NCBI RefSeq assembly: GCF_014649115.1
Contig: NZ_BMSK01000001.1
Coordinates: 220,664 to 284,663, forward strand
Direction of reading: 5' to 3'
Origin: Streptomyces eurythermus
GTDB taxonomy: Bacteria > Actinomycetota > Actinomycetes > Streptomycetales > Streptomycetaceae
DNA: 64,000 nucleotides
Made by a program: the position numbers and the translations under genes. Positions 43,239-51,574 of the stretch are shown here, piece by piece. The notes below the pieces were generated by a model. The model saw nothing but the letters and a program-made list of their open reading frames with translations, ran no database searches and had not been told where the DNA came from. Position 1 is the first letter of the stretch; each line of letters begins with the position of its first letter.

Positions 43239-43592
43239 ATGACCAGCCCGCGAGCGACGACGACCCTGTGGCGCCCCACCGGCCCCAGGGAACTGGAGCT
43301 GGTGCGCGAGCTGGACTGGCGTGCCTGGCCGCCCCGGCTTCCCGAGCAGCCGATCTTCTACCCGGTGCTCGACGAGGAGTACGCCGTGAAGATCGCGCGC
43401 GACTGGAACGTCAAGCACGACGGCGCCGGCTTCGTCACCCGCTTCGACGTGGACTCCGGCTTCCTGCGCAGGTACCCGGTCCGGCAGGCCGGCGGACGCA
43501 CGATCCTCGAACTGTGGGTCCCGGCCGAGGAGCTGGACGAGTTCAACGCCCACATCGTCGGCCGGATCCGGCTGGTGCACGAGTTCCGCTGA
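43239..43592 (+). CDS. Conserved hypothetical protein
   Basis: A 117-residue soluble protein of a widespread actinobacterial family with unknown function, sometimes labelled ADP-ribosylation/crystallin J1. Recognisable blocks are LWRPTGPRELELV, WPPRLPEQPIFYPVLDEEYAVKIARDWN and LELWVPAEELDEFNAHIVGRIRLV. It starts at ATG 43239 with GAGGAG 12 nt upstream. It is convergent with the hydrolase gene 13 nt beyond its stop. Confidence 0.75.
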   Translation: MTSPRATTTLWRPTGPRELELVRELDWRAWPPRLPEQPIFYPVLDEEYAVKIARDWNVKHDGAGFVTRFDVDSGFLRRYPVRQAGGRTILELWVPAEELDEFNAHIVGRIRLVHEFR

Positions 43593-43605
43593 GCCCCGCC
43601 CGGCG

Positions 43606-44367
43606 CTACCGCCGCAACGACCGCCCGAACCCCGCCGCCAACGGCATCCGCAGGCCGATCGGCGGGGGAGCCGCCAGGGCGTCCTCCACCGGCCGGGAGA
43701 CGGGGTGGCCGAACAGGGCGCCCAGGACGAAGTCGGTGGTCAGGGCGAGGACTTCGGAGCGATGGCCGTGCAGTGCGTGGCCGTCGGAGTGCACCTCGAA
43801 GCGGCACACCTCGCGGTTCGCCTTCTTCGCCCGCGCCGCGTAGCGGAAGGACAGCTCCGGGTCCGTACGTTCGTCGTTCGTGCCGTGGGCGATCAGGATC
43901 CGGCGGCCCACCAGGTGCTTCACCGGTTCGGCGGGAGCGGCCATGTCCTCCTCCGGGAGCCACGGAGCCAGCGCCACCACGGAGTTGACGGCCTCGTGAC
44001 CGCCGGAGCGCAGTGCCGCCCGGCCGCCCATGTCGACGCCGACCAGGCACACGGGCACATCGCCGTAGCGGCGTACGACCTCCTCGGCGGCCCACTCCGC
44101 GTCCGCCGCCAGATGCGCCTCGCCGCCGTTCCAGCCGCGGTAGCGGTAGCGGACGCGGTGCACCGCCAGCCCCTCGGCGCGGCCCGCGCGGGCGAGGGCG
44201 CGGCCCAGGGAGCGGATGAGGGAGAGGGGCCGCACGGGTGAGGGCCGGCGGGTGGAGACCTCCTGGCCGTCGGGGAGCAGCAGCACCGCTCCGCACACCG
44301 GTGTCGGCGCCGGGCCGACCGCCTTTCCCAGCCTGGCCGTTCGCTCCGGCGTCGCTTGCTGTCCCAT
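43606..44367 (-). CDS. Alpha/beta-hydrolase, Asp at the nucleophile elbow
   Basis: A 253-residue alpha/beta-hydrolase-fold protein. VCGAVLLLPDGQEVSTRR is the first strand, VCLVGVDMGGRAALRSGG is the nucleophile elbow near 113, RILIAHGTNDERTDPE is the acid region and VHSDGHALHGH supplies the histidine. The elbow residue is Asp where esterases have Ser. That is the pattern of dehalogenases and epoxide hydrolases, though overall it looks more like serine-hydrolase relatives. Substrate unknown. It is divergent from add across about 130 nt. Confidence 0.8.
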   Translation of the reverse strand: MGQQATPERTARLGKAVGPAPTPVCGAVLLLPDGQEVSTRRPSPVRPLSLIRSLGRALARAGRAEGLAVHRVRYRYRGWNGGEAHLAADAEWAAEEVVRRYGDVPVCLVGVDMGGRAALRSGGHEAVNSVVALAPWLPEEDMAAPAEPVKHLVGRRILIAHGTNDERTDPELSFRYAARAKKANREVCRFEVHSDGHALHGHRSEVLALTTDFVLGALFGHPVSRPVEDALAAPPPIGLRMPLAAGFGRSLRR

Positions 44368-44469
44368 GACAGAACAGTGTCAGAAGGGGCGGTATACGAA
44401 ACCCGTACGGCGGGTCACCATTGCGTATCGACGGAAAAGCGCCGGAGACAATTCCGTACACCGGGCGCT

Positions 44470-44481
44470 CTACGCGCGTAG
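44470..44481. promoter_or_regulatory. Nucleoside-regulon operator, add site (exact)
   Basis: Exact palindrome CTACGCGCGTAG, 16 nt before the add start and immediately upstream of a -10-like TAGAGT (44486-44491). The -10 lies 6 nt before the ATG, so the add transcript may be leaderless. A repressor here would block RNA polymerase directly. Confidence 0.85.
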
Positions 44482-44497
44482 GAGTTAGAGTGCGGAA

Positions 44498-45694
44498 ATG
44501 ACGAGCCAGACCGCACCGAAGGGGGCCGTCCCGGCGACCGTTCCGGCCCGCGTTCCCACGCCGGACCAGATCCGCCGCGCGCCCAAGGTACTGCTGCACG
44601 ATCATCTCGACGGCGGCCTGCGCCCCCGTACCGTGCTCGAACTCGCCCGGGAATGCGGTTATGCCGGGCTGCCCGAGACCGACCCGGACCGGCTGGGCGG
44701 CTGGTTCCGGCAGGCCGCCGACTCCGGGTCCCTGGAGCGGTATCTGGAGACCTTCCGCCACACCGCCGCGGTGATGCAGACCCGGCAGTCCCTGATCCGG
44801 GTCGCCCGGGAGTGCGCCGAGGACCTCGCCGCGGACGGGGTCGTCTACGCCGAGGTCCGCTACGCGCCCGAGCAGCACCTGGACGCGGGGCTGACCCTTC
44901 AGGAGGTGGTCGAGGCCGTCGACGAGGGGTTCCGGCAGGGCGAGCGGCTGGCCCGCGAGGCCGGGCACCGCATCCGGATCGGCGCCCTGCTGACCGCCAT
45001 GCGGCACGCGGCCCGCTCCCTGGAGATCGCCGAACTCGCCAACCGCTACCGGGACTCGGGCGTGGTCGGCTTCGACATCGCCGGTGCCGAGGCCGGTCAC
45101 CCGCCCACCCGGCACCTGGATGCCTTCGAGTATCTGAAGCGGGAGAACAACCACTTCACCATCCACGCCGGTGAGGCCTTCGGGCTGCCCTCCATCTGGC
45201 AGGCGATCCAGTGGTGCGGGGCCGACCGGCTCGGGCACGGGGTGCGGATCGTGGACGACATCGACGTCCACGAGGACGGCTCGGTCATGCTCGGCCGGCT
45301 CGCCTCCTACGTGCGCGACAAGCGCATCCCGCTGGAGCTGTGCCCCACCTCCAACCTCCAGACCGGCGCGGCCGCCTCCTACGCCGAGCACCCGATCGGG
45401 CTGCTGCGCCGGCTGCACTTCCGGGTCACCGTGAACACCGACAACCGGCTGATGTCGCACACCGGCATGAGCCGGGAATTCGAGCACCTCGTCAACGCGT
45501 TCGGTTACACGCTCGACGACCTCCAATGGTTCTCCGTCAATGCGATGAAATCGGCGTTCATCCCTTTCGATGAAAGACTGGCGATGATCAACGAGGTCAT
45601 CAAGCCCGGATATGCCGAGCTGAAATCCGAATGGCTGTTCCAGCAGACCGCGTCTACCAGCGGTTCCGGCCGCTCGAAGGACGGACCGTCGTAG
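44498..45694 (+). CDS. add: Adenosine deaminase
   Basis: A 398-residue zinc enzyme converting (deoxy)adenosine to (deoxy)inosine. Motifs are [13 protein letters not shown] (zinc His pair), [30 protein letters not shown] (zinc His and catalytic Glu), [10 protein letters not shown] (His) and [23 protein letters not shown] (catalytic Asp pair region). A 25-residue Pro/Ala tail precedes the domain. Its product feeds the purine nucleoside phosphorylase at 58916, and it shares that gene's operator palindrome. It is a single-gene unit. Confidence 0.96.
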   Translation: MTSQTAPKGAVPATVPARVPTPDQIRRAPKVLLHDHLDGGLRPRTVLELARECGYAGLPETDPDRLGGWFRQAADSGSLERYLETFRHTAAVMQTRQSLIRVARECAEDLAADGVVYAEVRYAPEQHLDAGLTLQEVVEAVDEGFRQGERLAREAGHRIRIGALLTAMRHAARSLEIAELANRYRDSGVVGFDIAGAEAGHPPTRHLDAFEYLKRENNHFTIHAGEAFGLPSIWQAIQWCGADRLGHGVRIVDDIDVHEDGSVMLGRLASYVRDKRIPLELCPTSNLQTGAAASYAEHPIGLLRRLHFRVTVNTDNRLMSHTGMSREFEHLVNAFGYTLDDLQWFSVNAMKSAFIPFDERLAMINEVIKPGYAELKSEWLFQQTASTSGSGRSKDGPS

Positions 45695-45837
45695 GCCGGG
45701 CGGGTGGGGAACACGGGTGCGTTTTCCCGTGGTGTCCCTATTTCGGTGTTTGCGGTGGGTGGTGTCCGGTGTTTACGGTCGTGGACCGCTCAGATCGTTC
45801 GTGATCCCCCGTCTCCGCACGCAAGGACGCATGCACC

Positions 45838-46206
45838 ATGAAGCAGTCTGCTGCCAAGACCCTCGGTGTCGCCGCCCTGGGCGCCGCCGTCGCCGCCATC
45901 GGCGCGGGCGCGGCCAACGCGGCCCCGGCCGCCCCGGACGCCGCCCACACCCTGGACACCGTCACCAAGCTGCTGCCGCCCGGGCAGGTCGTGGACGCGC
46001 TGCCCGACAGCGGAGCGGTGAAGACGCTCAAGCCCCTGGCCAAGCGCGGTGTCGCCGCCGCGGTGCCGGCCGCCCGCAAGGGGCTGGTGGTCGCGCAGCC
46101 CGTCGCCGAGCACGCCGTGGCCGAGGGGCCGACCAAGCCGGTCGCCGGCCTGCTCGGCGGACTGCCGGTCAAGGGCACGCCGGTCAACGGGCTTCCGCTC
46201 GGCTGA
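45838..46206 (+). CDS. Small secreted protein
   Basis: A 122-residue protein with a clear Sec signal (AAKTLGVAALGAAVAAIGAGAANA, cleavage after about residue 28). The mature part is Ala/Pro/Val/Leu-rich with blocks LDTVTKLLPPGQVVDALP and GLLGGLPVKGTPVNGLPLG. It has no cysteines and no known domain. It is similar in style to the secreted protein at 52338 (both end in GL/LG and PV-type blocks). Function unknown. Confidence 0.75.
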   Translation: MKQSAAKTLGVAALGAAVAAIGAGAANAAPAAPDAAHTLDTVTKLLPPGQVVDALPDSGAVKTLKPLAKRGVAAAVPAARKGLVVAQPVAEHAVAEGPTKPVAGLLGGLPVKGTPVNGLPLG

Positions 46207-46302
46207 CCCCGGCCGCCGCGGGGCACGCGGGGCGCTCCGGCACGTCCGGACGCGCCCCCGCGGTGTGCTCCGCCCCCGCCGCTCACCGGGCGGGCCCGCG
46301 CG

Positions 46303-46503
46303 TCACCAGGCGGTGCGGGCCTTGTCCTCGGACGGCAGCAGCAGCCACAGCGCTATGTACAGCAGGAACTGCGGGCCCGGCAGCAGGCAGGACACCAGGA
46401 AGATCACCCGCATCGTCGTGGCCGACGTACCGAAGCGGCGGGCCAGTCCGGCGCAGACTCCGCCGATCACGCGGCCGTGGGTGGGGCGGGAAAGGGCGGT
46501 CAT
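46303..46503 (-). CDS. Small PspC-domain membrane protein
   Basis: A 66-residue PspC protein: RVIGGVCAGLARRFGTSATTMRVIFLVSCLLPGPQFLLYIALWLLLPSED. PspC domains are phage-shock or envelope-stress membrane proteins, but such mini versions are common in Streptomyces and mostly unstudied. One amphipathic and one transmembrane helix are predicted. GAGCCGAC precedes ATG 46503. Confidence 0.85.
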   Translation of the reverse strand: MTALSRPTHGRVIGGVCAGLARRFGTSATTMRVIFLVSCLLPGPQFLLYIALWLLLPSEDKARTAW

Positions 46504-46611
46504 GTCGGCTCCTCCGTCGTCGTCGGCTCGCTCCCGAGCCGGTGGCGGGACCCGGGACGGGTCCCTCAACTGCCATCAACGGTAGGCGGACGAAGAGGGC
46601 GAAGCATCACT

Positions 46612-47178
46612 CTAAGGGGCGATACCGACCCTGGGAATCGTCGGGGTACGGCCCTGAGACAGCTCCTCCGCGATGCTGACCGCCGGCCCGGCCGCGGCCG
46701 CCGGTTCCCGCTCCGCCCGCCGGCGCAGCCAGGAGCGGCCCGCCGGTACGACGGCCAGGTGGGCCAGCACGACCCCCGCCGTGTTCAGCAGCAGCGAGTC
46801 GACGTCCACCACCCGGCCCGGCACCCCGGTCTGCAACAGGGCGATACCCAGGGAGATCAGCGCGCCGGCCGCGGCCGTCCTGAGCAGCGAGACGAGCGGA
46901 GAGACGGTGAGTCTGCCGTGCGCCGCCGGCAGCAGCACGCCCAGCGGCGCGAGCAGCCCGAGACCCTCGCCGAGCGGCCGGGCGGCCCCGGGCCAGCCCA
47001 GTGCCAGATCGGCCCGGATGCCGGCCAGCGGACGCAGATTCGGGGGCATCACCCAGGGGACGTCCAGGGGGCGCAGCATCAGCCAGGCGACGAGGGCGAG
47101 GTGCGTGGCGAGGAGGACACCCCCCGTCACACGGATGCGGATCGCGGCGCTGCCGCCGATGGAGCCTTGACGCTGCAC
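46612..47178 (-). CDS. VanZ-like membrane protein
   Basis: A 188-residue predicted membrane protein of the VanZ family, with four hydrophobic helices near 15-35, 70-85, 100-118 and 125-145. Landmarks are LMLRPLDVPWVMPPNLRPLAGI, GLLAPLGVLLPAAHG, ISLGIALLQTGVPGRVVDVDSLLLNTAGVVLAHL. VanZ relatives are linked to glycopeptide tolerance and to membrane or lipid functions; no resistance genes are nearby. It starts at GTG 47178. The Arg/Ala-rich C-terminus is cytoplasmic. Confidence 0.85.
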   Translation of the reverse strand: MQRQGSIGGSAAIRIRVTGGVLLATHLALVAWLMLRPLDVPWVMPPNLRPLAGIRADLALGWPGAARPLGEGLGLLAPLGVLLPAAHGRLTVSPLVSLLRTAAAGALISLGIALLQTGVPGRVVDVDSLLLNTAGVVLAHLAVVPAGRSWLRRRAEREPAAAAGPAVSIAEELSQGRTPTIPRVGIAP

Positions 47179-47265
47179 GCCCCCCTAGACGCGACCACGG
47201 TGCGGAACGGTTCCGGGGTGAAAACGTTTCGTCTCCGCCGCGCCGACAATCCGGCCCGCACACCG

Positions 47266-47310
47266 ACCACCACCGGCGTGACCACCACCGGCATGACCAC
47301 CACCGTCGGG
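47266..47310. repeat. Three 15-bp tandem units between the vanZ-like and lipoprotein genes
   Basis: ACCACCACCGGCGTG, ACCACCACCGGCATG and ACCACCACCGTCGGG in tandem. They lie in the 235-nt gap holding the VanZ promoter and the end of the afsQ operon. No gene is assigned here. Confidence 0.8.
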
Positions 47311-47413
47311 GAACACCCGTAGGGGCGGCCGGGAGGCCACCCGGAGGAGCCGGACGGCCCCGAAGAGACCGGGCGGACCGCCCCGCCTGCCCCGTGACCC
47401 CGCTGGACGACGG

Positions 47414-48013
47414 CTACTCCGTCACCCCGCTGGACGGGGGCCGGGTGCCGGCCGGGTGGTCGCGGACGTCGTCCGTGCACGCGTACCGCCGCAGCGGCCC
47501 CGCGTCCGGGCCGCCCAGGATGACCGAGCCGTCGCCCTCCGTGGCCGCCGAGTCGGACAGCGTGCACACCAGCTGGGCCAGGGCCTGGGAGCTCAGGCGC
47601 GAGGGCGCCGTGCTCAGCCGGAGCGCGTCCTCGGGGTCCTTCGGGCCGGGCCCGCGCACGCCGAGTCCGCCCGGGACGTACGTCGTATAGCCGGCGGAGC
47701 GCTCCGCGGCCGACGGGGACGCGGCGAGCTGGTCCAGCAGTCCCTGCGCCACGATCACCCGGCGCCGGGCGTCCGGGGTGCCCTCCGGGACCGGCACCGT
47801 GCGGTCCACCGCGACCAGGGACGCCCCGCACAGCAGGAAGACCTGCACCGGCACCCCCCGCGAGGACTGCGTGGACCGGTCCGGCCCGGTCAGCGAGCAC
47901 GGCACCCGGGACGGTGCCGCCCCGAAGTCGGTCGGCACCTCCGTGGCCCGGATGCCGCAGCCGGTGAGCAGCGCGGCGAGGAGGGGCAGTGCCAGCAGGC
48001 GTCGTATGTTCAT
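47414..48013 (-). CDS. Lipoprotein of the afsQ operon
   Basis: A 199-residue lipoprotein: signal LLALPLLAALLTGC with the lipidated Cys near residue 19, then a soluble domain with PVQVFLLCGASLVAVDRTVP and AQGLLDQLAASPSAAERSAGYTTYVP. The layout resembles GerMN-like and CseA-type accessory lipoproteins that tune adjacent sensor kinases. Its ATG overlaps the afsQ2 stop by 4 nt, so it is co-translated with the kinase. A role as signal modulator of AfsQ2 is inferred from context. Confidence 0.82.
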   Translation of the reverse strand: MNIRRLLALPLLAALLTGCGIRATEVPTDFGAAPSRVPCSLTGPDRSTQSSRGVPVQVFLLCGASLVAVDRTVPVPEGTPDARRRVIVAQGLLDQLAASPSAAERSAGYTTYVPGGLGVRGPGPKDPEDALRLSTAPSRLSSQALAQLVCTLSDSAATEGDGSVILGGPDAGPLRRYACTDDVRDHPAGTRPPSSGVTE

Positions 48014-49644
48014 GACCGCTCCTTCCCTGCGCTGTCCCGCTCGGCCTTGACGTCCTTGCCGCCCGCGCCTTCCTTGCCGTTTCCGCCGTTTCCGCCGTTT
48101 CCGCCGTCTTCGCCGTCCTGCTCGGTCAGCGCCGAGGCGTCCCGGGGCAGCCGGAGCGTGAACACCGCGCCGCCCTCGGCGGAGTTGGCGGCGGTGATCT
48201 CGCCACCGTGGATGTGGGCGTTCTCCAGGGCGATGGACAGGCCGAGCCCACTGCCCTCGGAGCGCGGCCGGGAGGCGCTCGCCTTGTAGAAGCGGTCGAA
48301 GACGTGCGGCAGGACGTCCTCGGGGATGCCCGGCCCGTGGTCGCGGACCCGGATCTCGACCGAGTCCTCCGCCTCCCGCACCGACACCCGCACCGGCGAC
48401 CCGCCGTGCTTGAGCGCGTTGCCGATCAGGTTGGCGAGGATCACGTCCAGCCGACGCGGGTCCAGCCGGGCGTGGATGCCGCGCTCGGCGTCCAGCTCGA
48501 CCGCGTCCAGCCAGGCCCGGGCGTCGATGCAGGCGGTGATCTGGTCGGCGACGTCGACGTCGTCCAGGACCAGCCGGGCGGTGCCCGCGTCGAAGCGGGT
48601 GACCTCCATCAGGTTCTCGACCAGGTCGTTCAGCCGCCGGGTCTCGCTGACCACCAGCCGGACCGCGGGCTCGATCATCGGGTCCATGCTGCCGGTCTCC
48701 GCCTCCAGCTCCTCCTCCAGCACCTCCGTGACGGCGGTGATGGCGGTGAGCGGGGTGCGCAGCTCGTGCGACATGTCGGCGACGAACCGGCGGGACGCCT
48801 CGTCCCGCGCGGCCATCTCCGCGACCCGCTTCTCCAGTGCCTCGGCCGCGTTGTTGAACGTCCGGGACAGATCGGCGAGTTCATCGGTGCCGGAGACCCG
48901 CAGCCGGGTGTCCAGCCTGCCCTCGCCGAGCCGCCGCGCGGCCACCCCGAGCCGGTGCACCGGCTTCAGCACGGTCGTGGCGGCGGCCTGCGCGAGCAGC
49001 GCGGCGCCGATCAGCGCGAGCCCGGTGGCGATGCCCAGCGACCAGGCCAGCGAGTTGAGGTCCTTGGCCTCCGGCTCCAGCGACTTCGCCATGTAGCCGG
49101 TCGGGCCACCGCCGATGACGCGCGTCCCGGCCACCAGGAACGGCGTGCCGTGGTCCACGACCCGCTGCCAGTACAGGTGGTACGGCTCCTTGTTCTGGTC
49201 GGTCACCGGCTGCCGCTCGGTCACGGCCGCGCGCAGCGACGACGGCACGTCCTCCAGCGCGAAGCCGTTGATGCCGCCCGAGTTGCCGTACACCGTCTTG
49301 CCGTCGGTGTCCGTGGCGACCAGCAGCACGCTGAAGCGCTGGCTGCTGGCCGCCATCTGGCCCGCCGCGCGCTGCAGTTGGTCCTGGCTGGGGTGCTCGG
49401 GCAGCGCGCCCGCGCGGTTCTGCATCTCCTGCCGGAAGTCGCGCAGCACCGCGTCCTGGGCGCGGGTGAGCACCGCCTCCCGGTTGAGCCAGTAGGCGAT
49501 GCCCGACGCCGACACCGCGGCGGTGAGCGCGACCAGCGCGAACACCACCACCAGGCGCAGCCGCAGACTGGTGAACCGCAGCCGCGACAGACTTCCCCCA
49601 CGCCCCGCGGCCCAGCCGCGCAGCCTCCCTCGCGTACCGGTCAC
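48010..49644 (-). CDS. afsQ2: Sensor histidine kinase AfsQ2
   Basis: A 544-residue membrane kinase. TM1 is near 22-44 (LRLVVVFALVALTAAVSASGIAYWL), the extracellular sensor spans about 45-190, TM2 is near 195-218, followed by HAMP and the HisKA box FVADMSHELRTPLTAITAV. The ATPase has LANLIGNALKHG (N), RDHGPGIPEDVL (G1) and SEGSGLGLSIALEN (G2). The C-terminal 40 residues contain a GGNGGNGGNG run, encoded by 9-bp repeats at about 48076-48109. GTG 49644 overlaps the afsQ1 stop by 4 nt. AfsQ1/Q2 is known in S. coelicolor to link nitrogen/glutamate status to antibiotic production. Confidence 0.93.
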   Translation of the reverse strand: MTGTRGRLRGWAAGRGGSLSRLRFTSLRLRLVVVFALVALTAAVSASGIAYWLNREAVLTRAQDAVLRDFRQEMQNRAGALPEHPSQDQLQRAAGQMAASSQRFSVLLVATDTDGKTVYGNSGGINGFALEDVPSSLRAAVTERQPVTDQNKEPYHLYWQRVVDHGTPFLVAGTRVIGGGPTGYMAKSLEPEAKDLNSLAWSLGIATGLALIGAALLAQAAATTVLKPVHRLGVAARRLGEGRLDTRLRVSGTDELADLSRTFNNAAEALEKRVAEMAARDEASRRFVADMSHELRTPLTAITAVTEVLEEELEAETGSMDPMIEPAVRLVVSETRRLNDLVENLMEVTRFDAGTARLVLDDVDVADQITACIDARAWLDAVELDAERGIHARLDPRRLDVILANLIGNALKHGGSPVRVSVREAEDSVEIRVRDHGPGIPEDVLPHVFDRFYKASASRPRSEGSGLGLSIALENAHIHGGEITAANSAEGGAVFTLRLPRDASALTEQDGEDGGNGGNGGNGKEGAGGKDVKAERDSAGKERS

Positions 49645-50318
49645 TGAGGGGCGTCCAGGCGGTAGCCGACACCACGGACGGTACGGATCAGCGTCGGGGA
49701 CGACGGCACGTCCTCGACCTTGGCGCGCAGCCGCTGCACACACGCGTCGACCAGGCGAGAGTCGCCCAGGTAGTCGTGCTCCCACACCAGCCGCAGCAAC
49801 TGCTGCCGGGACAGCGCCTGACCGGGCCGCCGGCTCAGCTCCAGCAGCAGCCGCAGCTCGGTCGGGGTCAGCTGGAGGTCCTCGCCGTTCTTCGTGACCG
49901 TCATCGCCGAACGGTCGATGACGAGGTTGCCGAAGGTCGCCGAGTCGCTGGACTCGCGCTCGCCGCGCCGCAGCACGGCCCGGATCCGGGCGTCCAGCAC
50001 CCGGCCCTGCACCGGCTTGACGACGTAGTCGTCGGCGCCCGACTCCAGGCCGACCACCACGTCGATGTCGTCGCTGCGCGCGGTCAGCAGGATGATCGGG
50101 AGCTGGTCGGTGCGCCGGATGCGGCGGCAGACCTCGAACCCGTCGATGCCGGGCAGCATCACATCCAGCACGATCAGGTCCGGCCGCTGCTCGCGCAGCA
50201 GCTTCAGACCGTCCTCGCCGCTGGCAGCGGTGGCCACCCGGTGTCCCTGGCGCGTCAGGGAGAGCTCCAGGGCCGTACGGATGGCGTCGTCGTCCTCGAT
50301 CAGCAACAGGGAAGGCAC
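49641..50318 (-). CDS. afsQ1: Response regulator AfsQ1
   Basis: A 225-residue OmpR-type regulator. The receiver domain has LLLIEDDDAIRTALELSL, the phospho-acceptor Asp in DLIVLDVMLPGIDGFEV and Lys in DDYVVKPVQ. The winged helix has LTPTELRLLLELSRRPGQALSRQQLL and DACVQRLRAKVED...RTVRGVGYRL. GTG 50318 gives the 225 residues expected for AfsQ1; ATG 50336 would add six. In S. coelicolor AfsQ1 binds GTnAC-n6-GTnAC sites, and one lies at 50436-50451 between this gene and sigQ. Confidence 0.95.
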   Translation of the reverse strand: MPSLLLIEDDDAIRTALELSLTRQGHRVATAASGEDGLKLLREQRPDLIVLDVMLPGIDGFEVCRRIRRTDQLPIILLTARSDDIDVVVGLESGADDYVVKPVQGRVLDARIRAVLRRGERESSDSATFGNLVIDRSAMTVTKNGEDLQLTPTELRLLLELSRRPGQALSRQQLLRLVWEHDYLGDSRLVDACVQRLRAKVEDVPSSPTLIRTVRGVGYRLDAPQ

Positions 50319-50435
50319 GGCCTCATTCTGGCCCATGGACGGGGTGTCGTACGACCGGCCCGTACCACTCCTCGCGCACCGCCACGCACCGTGCGCGACA
50401 AGTGACCGGCCCGGCCGGAGCCCCGCCGGACCCCT

Positions 50436-50451
50436 GTGACAGGTCTGTGAC
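50436..50451. promoter_or_regulatory. AfsQ1 box
   Basis: GTGAC-AGGTCT-GTGAC is an exact match to the published AfsQ1 consensus GTnAC-n6-GTnAC. It lies 118 nt upstream of the afsQ1 start and 117 nt upstream of sigQ, so it can serve both divergent genes. Confidence 0.88.
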
Positions 50452-50568
50452 AGTCGACGGACACGGCCATGAAGTCGCCCCGGCAGGCTTTTCGTCACGG
50501 GCCGGACGGCGAGCCGGAACCGGCCCGGTACGACAGATCCACCGGAAGTCCACGACGGGGAGCGCGAG

Positions 50569-51345
50569 ATGAACACGCTGCACAGCATCAGCACCAGCGC
50601 AGTGGTCACGCGTCTGCACGACGTGCACCGGGGAACCGAGAAGTCCGGTGCCGACGGGGGCACCTCCCTGCCCGAGCGAAGCCGAGGGCTTGGGGGAGGG
50701 CGGGGGTGCGCTCGCGGCACCGGGCGTCAGCATCCGGCGTACATGTCGGTGGTTGACGCGCACACGGGGGAAACGCACGGGGGAACCGCGTACGGGGAGG
50801 AACCGGGGGAGCGCCGTTCGCTGTCGGAGGCGGAGTTCACCGCCTACGTCCAGGAGCGCCGCGCCTCCCTGTACGCCACCGCCTACCACCTGACCGGCGA
50901 CCGCCACGAGGCCGAGGACCTGCTGCAGAGCGCGCTGTTCTCGACCTACCGGGCGTGGGACCGGATCAGCGACAAGGCCGCGGTCGGCGGATACCTGCGC
51001 CGCACCATGACGAACCTGCACATCAGTGCCTGGCGGCGGCGCAAGCTCAACGAGTACCCGACCGAGGAACTGCCGGAGACGCCCGGCGAGACGGACGCGA
51101 TGCGCGGCACCGAGCTGCGCGCGGTCCTGTGGCAGGCGCTGGCCCGGCTGCCCGAACTCCAGCGCACCATGCTGGTCCTGCGCTACTACGAGGGCCGCAC
51201 GGACCCGGAGATCGCCGACATCCTCGGCATCAGCGTCGGCACGGTGAAGTCCAGCATCTGGCGCTCGCTGCGCCGCCTGCGCGACGACGAGGTCCTCAGC
51301 TTCGGCCGGGACGAGGAGACTGCCTTCGGCGAACTGGTCGCCTGA
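50569..51345 (+). CDS. sigQ: ECF sigma factor SigQ
   Basis: A 258-residue SigE-type ECF sigma factor divergent from afsQ1. Region 2 begins near residue 90: FTAYVQERRASLYATAYHLTGDRHEAEDLLQSALFSTYRAWDRI and GYLRRTMTNLHISAWRRRK. Region 4 is RLPELQRTMLVLRYYEGRTDPEIADILGISVGTVKSSIWRSLRRL. SigQ is a target and functional partner of AfsQ1Q2 in S. coelicolor. The first 85 residues are not conserved sigma sequence and include a translated palindromic repeat (50655-50702). ATG 50569 has GGGGAGCG upstream, but ATG 50743 (before VVDAHTGET) is a possible shorter start. Confidence 0.9.
   Translation: MNTLHSISTSAVVTRLHDVHRGTEKSGADGGTSLPERSRGLGGGRGCARGTGRQHPAYMSVVDAHTGETHGGTAYGEEPGERRSLSEAEFTAYVQERRASLYATAYHLTGDRHEAEDLLQSALFSTYRAWDRISDKAAVGGYLRRTMTNLHISAWRRRKLNEYPTEELPETPGETDAMRGTELRAVLWQALARLPELQRTMLVLRYYEGRTDPEIADILGISVGTVKSSIWRSLRRLRDDEVLSFGRDEETAFGELVA
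50655..50702. repeat. Palindromic REP-like element within the sigQ 5' region
   Basis: GGGGGCACCTCCCTGCCC, then a short loop with AGCGAAGCCGAGGG, then CTTGGGGGAGGGCGGGG resembles the dispersed palindromic repeats common between Streptomyces genes. Here it is translated in frame as GGTSLPERSRGLGGGRG. Confidence 0.6.
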
Positions 51346-51452
51346 GGGCAGGGCCACCTGGGGAGTGGCCCGAGGGGGGAACACGGGGGACTCCGGAGGA
51401 CCACTGGGGGGTGGGCCCACGGAGAACACGGGGGAACACGGGGAGAAACAGG

Positions 51453-51491
51453 AACGGGACTGGCGGACCGGGGGGACCGGCCAGTCCCGTT
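51453..51491. terminator. Two-way terminator between sigQ and the kinase gene
   Basis: Perfect 12-bp stem AACGGGACTGGC (51453-51464) and GCCAGTCCCGTT (51480-51491), 15-nt loop, between convergent genes. Upstream (51360-51450) are repeated GGGGGAACACGGGG-like blocks. Confidence 0.85.
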
Positions 51492-51574
51492 TCCCATGCC
51501 CGCCACCCGGCGCCTTCGCGCGTCCGGTACGGCGGCTGCGCGCATCCGGACCGGCGGCTTGTCCGGTACGACGC

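Noticed and set aside
46612..47178. Glycopeptide resistance gene
   Set aside because: It is VanZ-like only; no vanHAX or vanRS genes are nearby, and such proteins are common housekeeping membrane proteins in Streptomyces.
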